Counted from the stretch's first letter, positions 7,433 through 14,966 are shown. The stretch is DNA of 45,884 nt from a virus (IMGVR_UViG_3300034407_003994:1-45884), one strand, 5' to 3'. Translations and numbers: made by a program. Notes: generated by a model from the sequence alone, not told the origin.

Positions 7433-7852
7433 CTAGTAGTTTTGGTTTAGTTTTTGATCTTCCCTCACCGCATTAATCATATTCACCGTCTGCTGAATAT
7501 TATTATATAGCTTCTTTATCTCCCCTTCATTGATTTTCCTATCACTATCTAGGTTTCGGCCTAATGTTTCAATATCAATAGATAAATTATCTAATTTTTT
7601 ATTAACATCGCTCAAATCTTTATAGTGATCCTCTTCTAATTTAACCTTAATTTTTTGATGGTTGTCACTCACCACCCTTAAATCACTATTCCAGCGATTA
7701 GTTGCCTTTTTAACATCATTTTGAAAATCATTAATATACTCTTCCATACTATCGTACTTCTCATTAGCTTGAAAGGCAAGTTTGGCGGTGTATATAGCGG
7801 CGAGAACGACTCCGCCAGATATAAATGATAAAATAAATAAAAATAATTCCAT
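7433..7852 (-). CDS. Membrane-anchored coiled-coil protein
   Basis: The 139-residue product starts with one membrane segment (residues about 3-24, LFLFILSFISGGVVLAAIY). The rest is a highly charged helix with heptad character (NDVKKATNRW, VNKKLDNLSIDIETLGRNL). It should be an inner-membrane protein with a long soluble coiled coil. No family is recognised. Possible roles include interference with the host envelope or a spanin-like or exclusion function, but nothing in the sequence decides this. It lies between the GT-A-like and thioredoxin-like genes. Confidence 0.65.
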   Translation of the reverse strand: MELFLFILSFISGGVVLAAIYTAKLAFQANEKYDSMEEYINDFQNDVKKATNRWNSDLRVVSDNHQKIKVKLEEDHYKDLSDVNKKLDNLSIDIETLGRNLDSDRKINEGEIKKLYNNIQQTVNMINAVREDQKLNQNY

Positions 7853-7854
7853 AG

Positions 7855-8151
7855 TTAACTGTATTTTTGTTTGTATTCTTCTAATTCTGATATTTTAAAC
7901 TCATCTAAGTAATAACCTTTTTCATAATATGCAATAGTTGGGAAATATTTTATTCCACCTGGAAAATATGTACACGATTTCATCATTGATTCATCAACTA
8001 CAACTACAACATATTCTTTAGGTATATAATATAAATCCGGGAATAACTTCATACAAGCTGGACAACTGTCCCTTTTGTAGAAAACAATTAATTTGTCTTC
8101 TTCCATATACTTGCTTAGGTCATCTTCCTTTAGTATTATCACATTATTCAT
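7855..8151 (-). CDS. Thioredoxin/glutaredoxin-like protein
   Basis: The 98-residue protein has the redox motif CPAC at residues 30-33 after a hydrophobic strand (LIVFYKRDS) and a cis-proline region, YFPTIAYYEKG, with P71. Length and motif order match a single thioredoxin fold. An additional cysteine, C60, lies between them. T4-like phages often carry a glutaredoxin that reduces phage ribonucleotide reductase, but no reductase is in this window. It is the first gene of the minus-strand trio; the 145-base gap to the divergent methyltransferase gene must hold both promoters. Confidence 0.8.
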   Translation of the reverse strand: MNNVIILKEDDLSKYMEEDKLIVFYKRDSCPACMKLFPDLYYIPKEYVVVVVDESMMKSCTYFPGGIKYFPTIAYYEKGYYLDEFKISELEEYKQKYS

Positions 8152-8296
8152 GACGTCAATATAATAACAATTATTTGGAATGCCAAACTATCTTTCATAT
8201 CTTATGTTATGTAATATATACGTATTTATTGATGCGTTGTTGTTAAAGAGAGAAAGAGTTTAGCTCCGCAAATATGTATAAGTATAAATCAAGATT

Positions 8297-8884
8297 ATGG
8301 AAAAAAAGTATAGCTTAAGGTTCAATCCTAACCCTGAATGGAATAGACAAATAATAGGAAATAGATATTTTGTAGGGTTATATGAAATGTGTAAATATAT
8401 GGGTTTTGCACTTCAAGGTAGGGAAGATATGAAAATGATTGAAATTGGTTCTTATATGGGAGAGTCTACTTTTATCTTTGCTTCACAACTTCTTTTTAAA
8501 GAAATTATTTGTATTGATCCTTTAAGTGGAGAAGAATTGTTTAATGAAATGTCAAATAGAACTTGGGATGAAGTTAGACGAGAATTTTGGACTAATACTA
8601 GACATTGGGATAATATTAGATTATTTCAAGACTATAGTTACAATGTACATGGAAATTTTGAAGATGAAAGTGTAGATGTTGTTTATATTGATGGAAATCA
8701 CGGTTATGATGATGTAACAAATGATTTAAAACTATATCTCCCTAAAATAAAACCAGGAGGTATAATTTGTGGTCATGATTATAGTGATCCTCATCCCGAA
8801 GTTATACAAGCCGTTAATGATTTTTTCAAAAAAGAACCAGAGATGATTTTTCAAGATAGTAGTTGGGCAATTCTATTGAGATAA
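8297..8884 (+). CDS. Class I SAM-dependent methyltransferase (Methyltransf_24-like)
   Basis: The 195-residue product has motif I IEIGSYMGEST (about residues 51-61), an acidic strand end ICIDPLSG, then DVVYIDGNHGYDDV and KPGGIICGHDY. This series is typical of the Methyltransf_24 family, which often modifies small molecules or sugars. It is full length for a minimal Rossmann methyltransferase. A TATAAAT lies just before the start (about 8282), and no Shine-Dalgarno sequence is visible. The acceptor is unknown; the modification genes at 1635-5740 suggest a glycan, but that is inference. Confidence 0.78.
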   Translation: MEKKYSLRFNPNPEWNRQIIGNRYFVGLYEMCKYMGFALQGREDMKMIEIGSYMGESTFIFASQLLFKEIICIDPLSGEELFNEMSNRTWDEVRREFWTNTRHWDNIRLFQDYSYNVHGNFEDESVDVVYIDGNHGYDDVTNDLKLYLPKIKPGGIICGHDYSDPHPEVIQAVNDFFKKEPEMIFQDSSWAILLR

Positions 8885-8896
8885 AAGTAAATTCTA

Positions 8897-8912
8897 CATA
8901 TTTATAATAAAA
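8897..8912 (+). promoter_or_regulatory. Putative late promoter motif
   Basis: CATATTTATAATAAAA, 26 bases before the start codon at 8923. It is identical to the copies at 15685 and 37721 and lies in the short gap after the methyltransferase stop. Confidence 0.55.
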
Positions 8913-8922
8913 ATAAATTTAG

Positions 8923-9615
8923 ATGAAAGTACTATTATTAACTTACCCTTACTGTGGTGGAATGGAATTAGGACGAAGTATTGCCGATGACTGCGGTTAC
9001 AACTTTATTTATGATCCTTTTGAAATTAGACCTAGAGTTTACATTGACCATGCTGGTAATGAAATTATAAAAGATAGAGAATATAATTATGGTGATGCAA
9101 TAGCAGATAATACCTTATTAGTCCAAAATGTAGCATGGCATTCTAGAAATCCTAGAGATTTAAATCATACTAGTTTTTTAAACGGATTAAGAAGTAAGTT
9201 TAATAGAGTATTCTGTTTAATGACTGATAATATTGAGATGAATTGGAAATTGTATTGTTCATCTATGATGCAAACTGAAAATGAGAATTATTGGTGGAAG
9301 AAGTGGAATAGAGAAAATTGCTATGAGTATGATTCTAGTCACTTTAATCAGTCACATAAAAATAAAATTATTAACTCTCACCAAGTACTTACAGATTATA
9401 GAGATACTTATAATTTAAAATATATAAGAAAAGAAGATGTTTTTCCAATGGTAGAAGGTGATGTTTGTGACAATGATGTTAATTTAAATTTAAATATCTC
9501 TGGATTAAATGATATGTTCACTAGTTTGGATATTGGAATGCCACATTTGGATGAAGCAGGCCCTCAAAGTGCGTTTTATGGTGCAATTAGAAACCAATGG
9601 GATAATAAATTTTAA
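8923..9615 (+). CDS. Hypothetical protein, possibly sulfotransferase-like
   Basis: The 230-residue product begins MKVLLLTYPYCGGMELGRSI, which recalls the strand-loop-helix of PAPS-dependent sulfotransferases (strand, then a Pro/Gly/Ser-rich loop), but the canonical basic loop is missing. The middle is rich in Asn, Trp and Tyr (NENYWWKKWNREN). I cannot assign a function with confidence. A late promoter motif precedes it and a structural-looking gene follows 2 bases after its stop, so it may be expressed with virion genes. Confidence 0.5.
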   Translation: MKVLLLTYPYCGGMELGRSIADDCGYNFIYDPFEIRPRVYIDHAGNEIIKDREYNYGDAIADNTLLVQNVAWHSRNPRDLNHTSFLNGLRSKFNRVFCLMTDNIEMNWKLYCSSMMQTENENYWWKKWNRENCYEYDSSHFNQSHKNKIINSHQVLTDYRDTYNLKYIRKEDVFPMVEGDVCDNDVNLNLNISGLNDMFTSLDIGMPHLDEAGPQSAFYGAIRNQWDNKF

Positions 9616-9617
9616 AC

Positions 9618-9986
9618 ATGGCAGTTTACACAGTAGATCAAATAAGGGAAGGTGAATATATAGAGGAACTAACAGGTGGTGTTACATATAATTTCATTAT
9701 TACAACTCCATTTTATCTTGTGGGTGATATAAATCCAGGTACATCATATTTTACAGTTGAAACTATAGTTCCACCTAGAGTACCATCTCCTCCACCTATG
9801 AATGCTCAAGGTGTTTATTCTAACTTTACTGGTATTGATGAAGATTCACTAGTTCTTTCTCCATATACATCAGGAGTTATTATTCCTAAAGACGGAGGAC
9901 AATATACATTTACTCCTGCAAATACTATAGCTAAGGGTTCTTCACTAGTTAAGGGCACAGGTGGAATTTATTTAACAATTAATTAA
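9618..9986 (+). CDS. Hypothetical beta-rich, possibly virion protein
   Basis: The 122-residue protein is rich in Thr, Gly, Pro and aromatic residues, with strands such as VTYNFIITTPFYLV and a proline run VPPRVPSPPP near residues 52-61. It lacks charged helices, a signal peptide or membrane segments, and looks like a small structural or decoration protein. It begins 2 bases after the preceding stop. No named family is recognised. Confidence 0.5.
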   Translation: MAVYTVDQIREGEYIEELTGGVTYNFIITTPFYLVGDINPGTSYFTVETIVPPRVPSPPPMNAQGVYSNFTGIDEDSLVLSPYTSGVIIPKDGGQYTFTPANTIAKGSSLVKGTGGIYLTIN

Positions 9987-10049
9987 AAGTAATGCACAGG
10001 AGGCTTGGCTACCCAAGATACCTTTCGTATATTTAGGGTATATTAATAA
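9986..10049 (+). promoter_or_regulatory. Duplicated hairpin/TTCGTATATT leader element, copy 1
   Basis: AAAGTAATGC, CAGG, an imperfect hairpin (arms 9999-10008 and 10013-10022, core CTTGG/CCAAG), then CTTTCGTATATT and GGTATATTAATAA. The same order occurs at 10367. No clear U-run follows the hairpin, so it may be a promoter-proximal or processed RNA element rather than a plain terminator. Confidence 0.6.
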
Positions 10050-10072
10050 ATTAATTAAAATAAATAAAGGTT

Positions 10073-10363
10073 ATGTTAAATTTAAACGAAGTGTTAGAAT
10101 TCATTAAAAATTCAGATTCACAAGAATTTAGTCAAATTAGAAATGCAGTTGCTGTTAGAAAATCAGAACTTGCATATGATGCTAAAGTATCATTTAGAGT
10201 AGGTGATATAGTAGGTATTGATCATAAAAAAATTGATCCTAAGCAAAATTTTAAAGTTATCAAAATTAATAGTAAGAATATTAAAGTTCAAGCTAGTGAT
10301 GTTGGTGATGGTAGAATAGGTGGTCAATATACAGTTTCACCAAGTTTATTAGTAAAAAAATAA
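10073..10363 (+). CDS. Hypothetical small basic protein with SH3-like look
   Basis: The 96-residue product has a helical N-terminal third (LNEVLEFIKNSDSQEFSQI) and a beta-rich C-terminal part, FRVGDIVGIDHKK ... NFKVIKINSKNIKVQ, recalling small SH3/KOW-like barrels that bind nucleic acids or ribosomes. The start AAGGTTATG TTA and first codons resemble those of the DUF932 gene that follows, as do the leaders. No named family is recognised. The leader element suggests regulated, non-late expression. Confidence 0.6.
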   Translation: MLNLNEVLEFIKNSDSQEFSQIRNAVAVRKSELAYDAKVSFRVGDIVGIDHKKIDPKQNFKVIKINSKNIKVQASDVGDGRIGGQYTVSPSLLVKK

Positions 10364-10366
10364 TTG

Positions 10367-10430
10367 AAAGTAATGCGCAGGTAGCTTGGCTCCCCAGGCT
10401 ACCTTTCGTATATTCACGGTATATTAATAA
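10367..10430 (+). promoter_or_regulatory. Duplicated hairpin/TTCGTATATT leader element, copy 2
   Basis: AAAGTAATGCGCAGG, then a hairpin with a 10-base stem (10380-10389 GGTAGCTTGG, loop CTCC, 10394-10403 CCAGGCTACC; one G-T pair), then TTTCGTATATTCACGGTATATTAATAA. The arms differ from copy 1, yet pairing is kept or improved, which argues for selection on the RNA fold. Confidence 0.65.
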
Positions 10431-10448
10431 TTAAAAACAATTAAGGTT

Positions 10449-11333
10449 ATGTTAGATTTAAGCAAAAGTTCAAAATTAAGTAAAAATGAGTTAAGAGAAA
10501 TCGCTCCAAGTATATTCTCAACTAAGCCTTCTCCTGAAGTATCAAGTAAGTATTCACATATCCCAACTGATAAGTTGATTGATGATATGGAATTATTAGG
10601 TTGGAATGCTATTGATGCAAAAGAAGTTAAAGCTAGACAATCAAGTACTAAAGGTTTCCAAAAGCATTTAGTTGTATTTAGAAATCCTGAAATTGTAATC
10701 AATCAATTACCTGATGGTATTACTAGAGATGATAATTCTCCTACAGGTTATAGAAAAGCAGATGGTACATTTGCAAAAGCTAGTTCAATTGATACTGTTT
10801 TCCCACAAATATTATTAACTAATTCACATGATGGTAAAAATGCATTTACATTTACCGCTGGTTTATTTAGAATGATTTGTGAAAATGGTTTAGTTATATC
10901 TACTAATGAATTTGAAAAAGTTTCAATTAGACATATGGGATATGATTTTGATGAGCTACAAAAGCAAATTAATGAAATGGTTGAAAAATTACCATTAACA
11001 GTAGAATCGATGAATAAAATGATCGATACTAAAATGGAGCAAAAAGCAATTGTTGATTTTGCTAAGGATATGCTTGCAGTTAGGTTCCCAGAAGATGAAC
11101 TTAAAAGAATTACTATTGATATGGATGAGTTTATTACCCCAGTTAGACCAGAAGATAAAGGTGATGATTTATGGAGTGTATTTAATGTAATTCAAGAAAA
11201 AATCATTGAAGGTGATTTTGATTATACAATAGGTACTAAGCATAGAAAAGCTAGACAAATTAAAAACTTTAAACAAGATATGGATTTGAATAGTAAGATG
11301 TTTGATGTTGCACTTCAATATGTTAATGCATAA
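10449..11333 (+). CDS. DUF932-family protein
   Basis: The 294-residue protein matches the DUF932 phage/plasmid-like family by its overall pattern: an N-terminal WNAIDAKEVKARQS region, FQKHLVVFRNPE, then ILLTNSHDGKNAFTFTAGLFRMICENGLV, where the NSHDG and FRMICENGL blocks are characteristic. Members are common on phages and plasmids and their biochemical role is not established. It sits behind the second copy of the hairpin leader and overlaps the next start by one base, so it is probably co-transcribed with the lipoprotein gene. Confidence 0.8.
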   Translation: MLDLSKSSKLSKNELREIAPSIFSTKPSPEVSSKYSHIPTDKLIDDMELLGWNAIDAKEVKARQSSTKGFQKHLVVFRNPEIVINQLPDGITRDDNSPTGYRKADGTFAKASSIDTVFPQILLTNSHDGKNAFTFTAGLFRMICENGLVISTNEFEKVSIRHMGYDFDELQKQINEMVEKLPLTVESMNKMIDTKMEQKAIVDFAKDMLAVRFPEDELKRITIDMDEFITPVRPEDKGDDLWSVFNVIQEKIIEGDFDYTIGTKHRKARQIKNFKQDMDLNSKMFDVALQYVNA

Positions 11334-11983
11334 TGAGAAAGATAGCATACTTAATTTTAATAAGTTTCCTTTGGGCATGTAGCCCAGAGGAGCTTATTAA
11401 ACCCTACCCATGTGTAGATGGCAACTGTGATTCATTTTTTCAAATAGATCCACAAGTTTCACCTGGTGTTTACCAAGATGAAAATGGTTATTGGCATATT
11501 GAATATTATGGCCCTAAATATTTTACTATTATGGGTCAACTTGATGAATTAGATGAGTATTATGAAGTTAATGGTGTTCCATTAGTTGAAGTAGCATACG
11601 ATTCAGATTATTGGATAGCATTTGATTCAATTTCATTCCAAGTACCAATATATTCAGTATTAAGTTGGTTTAGTAATGGTGATTGGAATAATTTAATTCC
11701 TATTGGTAATCAAACTTATACATTAACTGATATAGCTCAAATACAGCCTCCATTAAATATAGCAGGATATCAAATTCAAAAGAATTTTTGTTGGGAGTGT
11801 CCTTATGCTAAAACATTATTAGGTACTTATAGTAAATATAATTATAACCCGCGTCAACAGTTTTATTTAAACAATACTATGGTGGGTGATACACTAAAAG
11901 TAATGACTAAAGCTATGTTTGCTAGCGAATATGAGAATGAAAGAATTATACAAGAATACGAATTTAATATTATAATAGAATAA
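11333..11983 (+). CDS. Putative phage lipoprotein
   Basis: The 216-residue product opens with a short lipoprotein signal: MRKIAYLILISFLWAC, with the acylated cysteine at 16. The residues after it, SPEE, are acidic and resemble the export signal that sends Bacteroidota lipoproteins to the cell surface. Four more cysteines (CVDGNC, CWEC) may pair in disulphides. The mature part is rich in Tyr, Trp and beta strands. A phage-encoded surface lipoprotein often blocks receptors or superinfection, which is a reasonable guess here. The gene overlaps the DUF932 stop by one base and the following small frame by one base. Confidence 0.7.
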   Translation: MRKIAYLILISFLWACSPEELIKPYPCVDGNCDSFFQIDPQVSPGVYQDENGYWHIEYYGPKYFTIMGQLDELDEYYEVNGVPLVEVAYDSDYWIAFDSISFQVPIYSVLSWFSNGDWNNLIPIGNQTYTLTDIAQIQPPLNIAGYQIQKNFCWECPYAKTLLGTYSKYNYNPRQQFYLNNTMVGDTLKVMTKAMFASEYENERIIQEYEFNIIIE

Positions 11984-12138
11984 TGAAAAAATATAAAATT
12001 GAATACCTAACTAGAAAACAAAGTTGTAAAGGAACTTCTATTCACTTGAGTGTTGCAGAAGTAGAAACAGATAATATAACAGATTATATTGCTAACTTTG
12101 CATTAGGTGAAGTAAAAGGATTTGAACAAATAGGTTAA
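11983..12138 (+). CDS. Hypothetical 51-residue protein
   Basis: An ATG overlapping the lipoprotein stop opens this frame, which ends one base before the next ATG. The product, beginning MKKYKIEYLTRKQS, looks like a small alpha/beta protein ending in NFALGEVKGFEQIG. Position and tight junctions support it. No family is recognised. Confidence 0.55.
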   Translation: MKKYKIEYLTRKQSCKGTSIHLSVAEVETDNITDYIANFALGEVKGFEQIG

Positions 12139-12139
12139 T

Positions 12140-12604
12140 ATGGAAAAAATATCAATACAAGAAGCTAAAAATCTTATACCATTAAAAGAAAATTATGGTA
12201 ATACAGAAGTATCATCTGCCTCTTATTTTACATTAACCCCAGGAAAAGATGGTTGGGAGCATGTTACATATTATACCGCAAAAAAGAGAGGAATTTATAA
12301 TAAAAAGGGTAAAGGTGATCAGTGGGTTTATGTTTTAGAAAGTGAAGCAGCCCCAGGGTTATTAAAAATAGGATATACAAAGTTAACTCCAGATGAGCGA
12401 GCTAAACAAATTTCTAACGCAACAGGTGTGCCACTTCCATACAAAGTAGCATGGGCATACCGTTGTTTTAACGGCGAACTATTAGAAGGCGAAGTACATC
12501 ATGCATTAAAAAGTTATCGCGTTAATAACCAAAGAGAATTTTTTCAAATAAATTTGGAAGAAGCAAAATCAATAATAAAATCAATAGGGAATAAATTTAA
12601 ATAG
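12140..12604 (+). CDS. T5orf172/MUG113-type GIY-YIG-like protein
   Basis: The 154-residue protein carries the T5orf172 domain from about residue 58. WVYVLESEAAPGLLKIGYTK is the GIY-YIG-like opening (YVL ... KIGYT), followed by RAKQISNATGVPLPYKVAWA, and EGEVHHAL with REFFQI near the end. This domain belongs to the GIY-YIG nuclease superfamily and occurs in many phages. A DNA-cleaving role (host DNA breakdown or mobility) is possible. The N-terminal 55 residues are not recognised. Confidence 0.8.
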   Translation: MEKISIQEAKNLIPLKENYGNTEVSSASYFTLTPGKDGWEHVTYYTAKKRGIYNKKGKGDQWVYVLESEAAPGLLKIGYTKLTPDERAKQISNATGVPLPYKVAWAYRCFNGELLEGEVHHALKSYRVNNQREFFQINLEEAKSIIKSIGNKFK

Positions 12605-12611
12605 AAAAACT

Positions 12612-12818
12612 ATGGCAATAAGTAATGAAGAACAACAAAAATTAGATCAAGACAAATCAAATTTAATTAATGATTTAGTAGCAGTATCAACAATAATGGA
12701 GGATTATTGGAGATTCCATCCAGCAAATCCAAACAAATTAAACATTGTTGAAGAACACCGTCAATTAGAAGCAATAAAAGAAAAAATAGAGTTGGACTTA
12801 AAAAAATTAGATGCTTAA
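12612..12818 (+). CDS. Hypothetical coiled-coil protein
   Basis: The 68-residue product is mostly charged helix (NEEQQKLDQDKSNLINDL, EEHRQLEAIKEKIELDLKKL) broken by HPANPNK. Its stop lies inside the first codons of the bS21 gene (ATGCTTAA), an arrangement that often couples translation of the two. That link suggests that it may act with or control bS21, though nothing else in the sequence shows this. Confidence 0.6.
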   Translation: MAISNEEQQKLDQDKSNLINDLVAVSTIMEDYWRFHPANPNKLNIVEEHRQLEAIKEKIELDLKKLDA

Positions 12819-13005
12819 AATTAAAATAAAAAAAGGTGAAAAAATAGAAAGTGCTTTAAAACGTTTAAAACGTAAATTTAGAGATACTGGTGTGTTAAAA
12901 CAGGTAAGAGATAGACAAGAATACACTAAACCATCAGTAACTAGACGTAAACAGATTCAAAAAGCACAATACATTCAAAAACTTAGGGATCAGGAAAGCG
13001 AATAA
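12811..13005 (+). CDS. rpsU: Phage-encoded ribosomal protein bS21
   Basis: The 64-residue product is a clear bS21 homologue: IKKGEKIESALKRLKRKF, then TGVLKQVRDRQEYTKPSV and RRKQIQKAQYIQKLR. The whole bS21 fold is present with its Lys/Arg-rich helices. The long C-terminal QKAQYIQ segment is like flavobacterial bS21 and unlike the gamma-proteobacterial form, pointing to a Bacteroidota host. bS21 sits on the 30S platform beside the 3' end of 16S rRNA, and in Bacteroidota it helps hide the anti-Shine-Dalgarno. The phage copy could replace the host protein and shift initiation towards phage mRNA. No Shine-Dalgarno sequence precedes it. Confidence 0.9.
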   Translation: MLKIKIKKGEKIESALKRLKRKFRDTGVLKQVRDRQEYTKPSVTRRKQIQKAQYIQKLRDQESE

Positions 13006-13029
13006 TCAATATGTATAATCAAAACGATT

Positions 13030-13374
13030 ATGTATATTTACAACGCAAAGTTAGATAGAGTAGTTGATGGTGATACCGTTGATGCTACAGTTGATTTGGG
13101 TTTTGATACCTGGAAGTTTATTAGAATAAGATTAGTTGGTATTAATACACCAGAATCACGTACTAGAGATTTAGAAGAAAAAGAAAGAGGTTTAGCTGCA
13201 AAAAGTTTTGTAGTAGAAATGTTTAAAAAACACAATAATAGTTTTATATTACATTCCCAAGGAGTTGGTAAATATGGTAGATGTTTAGGAAATATATTTT
13301 TTGGGGATCAAAATTTAAATGATTTATTAATAACTGAAGGACATGCAGTAGCATATCATGGAGGAAAAAGATGA
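13030..13374 (+). CDS. Staphylococcal nuclease-like (thermonuclease) protein
   Basis: The 114-residue protein is a compact SNase fold. DGDT (13-16) gives the calcium ligand D15; RLVGINTPES carries R34, N39 and E42; KYGR carries R84. These align with D21, R35, D40, E43 and R87 of the staphylococcal enzyme, so only the D40 position differs (Asn, a common variant in homologues). It lacks a signal peptide, so it acts inside the cell, perhaps on host DNA or RNA. Its stop shares ATGA with the next gene. Confidence 0.82.
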   Translation: MYIYNAKLDRVVDGDTVDATVDLGFDTWKFIRIRLVGINTPESRTRDLEEKERGLAAKSFVVEMFKKHNNSFILHSQGVGKYGRCLGNIFFGDQNLNDLLITEGHAVAYHGGKR

Positions 13375-13808
13375 TAGATAAAAATAAAATATTTAATTTA
13401 TTTGGAAATGAAGAAAATGCTAAACAGGTAACTAATGTACCTGATGGTATTTTAGATGTGCCCTTTACAAAATTAGGTATGTTTACTAAATTGATAATTA
13501 ATCATCAAGTATTCCATCAAAAACTAGAAAAATTTTTAAAAGCAGAATCACCAAACTATAACGTTGAGGATACTAAATCTGCATCTGAATACACGGTTTT
13601 TAACCGAGCGTATTATTATATTAGTAAAATTGATTTAAAAGATAGAAATCATTTAGAGGCCATAATGGATTTTAAAACAAAAGAACTTATTTCCTCACTT
13701 ACTCAAGCAGTTCAATATTTTGAAAAAGAAGAAGAATATGAAAAGTGTGCATTTTTAATGGAAATAAAAACATTTAAAAAAGATATTGAAGGTTCCGTGC
13801 CTATCTAA
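13371..13808 (+). CDS. Hypothetical helical protein
   Basis: The 145-residue product starts in an ATGA overlap with the nuclease-like gene. It has KLGMFTKLIINHQVFHQKLEKFL, KIDLKDRNHLEAIMDF, and ends in a helical stretch, QAVQYFEKEEEYEKCAFLMEIKTFKK. It is a soluble alpha-helical protein, possibly a small adaptor. No family is recognised. The next tiny frame overlaps its end. Confidence 0.6.
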   Translation: MIDKNKIFNLFGNEENAKQVTNVPDGILDVPFTKLGMFTKLIINHQVFHQKLEKFLKAESPNYNVEDTKSASEYTVFNRAYYYISKIDLKDRNHLEAIMDFKTKELISSLTQAVQYFEKEEEYEKCAFLMEIKTFKKDIEGSVPI

Positions 13809-13911
13809 AAGAGCTCCATTACCTTGGACGTACAGGGGTTTTGAAAAAATGGGAATTGAAACAAAGGCACCAGGGGGTAAAGGGATTAAACGTTACATTA
13901 ATAATAAATAA
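13786..13911 (+). CDS. Possible 41-residue basic protein, TTG start
   Basis: A short frame in another phase than the previous gene, open from 13768, yields ...KVPCLSKRAPLPWTYRGFEKMG and a Gly/Lys-rich end (APGGKGIKRYINNK). The PLPWTYRGFEKMG segment looks like a real protein rather than noise, and it fills the gap before the HD gene. TTG at 13786 is the best start; no ATG precedes the conserved-looking part. Confidence 0.45.
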   Translation: MKVPCLSKRAPLPWTYRGFEKMGIETKAPGGKGIKRYINNK

Positions 13912-13920
13912 ATAAAAGTT

Positions 13921-14697
13921 ATGACATTGACAGCAGAACAAATTCAGTCAAATTGGGTAGAGTTTAATAGTAATATTGAACAATACATTACAGGCGATCG
14001 TAAGAAAAAATTACTCGACTTCTACAAAAAATATGAAGAACGAATAATTCTAATGCCAGCATCACATAAAAAAGAATATCATTCAGCATTTCCAGGAGGA
14101 TATGTTGATCATGTTAATCGAGTAGTTAAAGCAGCATTAGCAATGTCTGCTGTTTGGGAAGGTTTTGGATGTGATATGACTACGTTTACACAAGAAGAAT
14201 TAGTATTTTCGGCTATTAACCACGATTTAGGAAAAATGGGTGATGAAGATAATGAATCTTACATTCCTCAGACAGATCAATGGAGACGAGATAAATTAGG
14301 TGAAGAATATATGCACAATAAAAAAATTCCATTCTCAGCCGTACCTGATAGAGGATTATATTTATTACAAGCGCATGATATTAAATATACGTTTAATGAA
14401 ATGGTAGCTATTCAAACACATGATGGATTATATGATCCTGCTAATGAAAAATATTTAAAATCATTCATGCCAGAAACTAAACCTCGTACATCTTTACCAT
14501 TTATTTTGCACCAAGCTGATATGATGGCCGCGAGAATTGAGTTTGAAATTGAATGGCTTCCAAAATTTTCTAAAAATAGCGTGGAGGCACCAAAGAAGGC
14601 ATTTACATTGTCGTCGAATAAGAAATCAAGTTCTAAATCTAAGGCACTAAATACAGTTTCTAGTCCCGGATTAAAGAATATGTTAGATAGTTTATAA
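13921..14697 (+). CDS. HD-domain phosphohydrolase
   Basis: The 258-residue protein has the HD signature: H64 in YVDHVNRV, H101-D102 in NHDLGK, further histidines H152 and H167, and the distal D200 in HQADMMAARIE. These are the ligands for the metal pair of HD phosphohydrolases (nucleotide or cyclic nucleotide hydrolases). HD proteins of this size occur in T4-like marine phages and are thought to act on nucleotides. The last 45 residues are Ser/Lys-rich and probably disordered. The gene shares one base with the next start. Confidence 0.82.
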   Translation: MTLTAEQIQSNWVEFNSNIEQYITGDRKKKLLDFYKKYEERIILMPASHKKEYHSAFPGGYVDHVNRVVKAALAMSAVWEGFGCDMTTFTQEELVFSAINHDLGKMGDEDNESYIPQTDQWRRDKLGEEYMHNKKIPFSAVPDRGLYLLQAHDIKYTFNEMVAIQTHDGLYDPANEKYLKSFMPETKPRTSLPFILHQADMMAARIEFEIEWLPKFSKNSVEAPKKAFTLSSNKKSSSKSKALNTVSSPGLKNMLDSL

Positions 14698-14966
14698 TGG
14701 AAATAGCAATAATAATATTAAGTATTTTAGTTTTAGTTTTTTTGTACACTACGTGGAATTTATTACGTAAAGCAGAAAAACAAGAGGACATTATTGCCCA
14801 GTATAATGATTATATAACAGAATTTAATAAACAAATTGAATTCACAGATGAACGCCTTAAAAAAATTGATGAAAAAGGTACGTTTAAAAGTGATGATGAA
14901 ATAGGTTGGTTTTTTGAACAAATAAAGGTAATACAAGATGGTATATCAAAGTTTAAAATCCAATAA
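14697..14966 (+). CDS. Small membrane-anchored coiled-coil protein
   Basis: The 89-residue product has one N-terminal membrane helix (residues 3-20, IAIIILSILVLVFLYTTW) and then a charged helix (RKAEKQEDIIAQYNDYITEF). It is linked by one-base stop/start overlaps to the HD hydrolase upstream and the sigma factor downstream, so all three are likely on one message. It may be an inner-membrane anchor or lysis-related protein. No family is recognised. Confidence 0.65.
   Translation: MEIAIIILSILVLVFLYTTWNLLRKAEKQEDIIAQYNDYITEFNKQIEFTDERLKKIDEKGTFKSDDEIGWFFEQIKVIQDGISKFKIQ

Noticed and set aside
9999-10022. Intrinsic terminator
   Set aside because: The hairpin lacks a following U-run and is repeated with a promoter-like tail, so it is described as a leader element instead.
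10424-11378. Minus-strand frames over the DUF932 and lipoprotein genes
   Set aside because: They are shadows of strong plus-strand genes with family matches.
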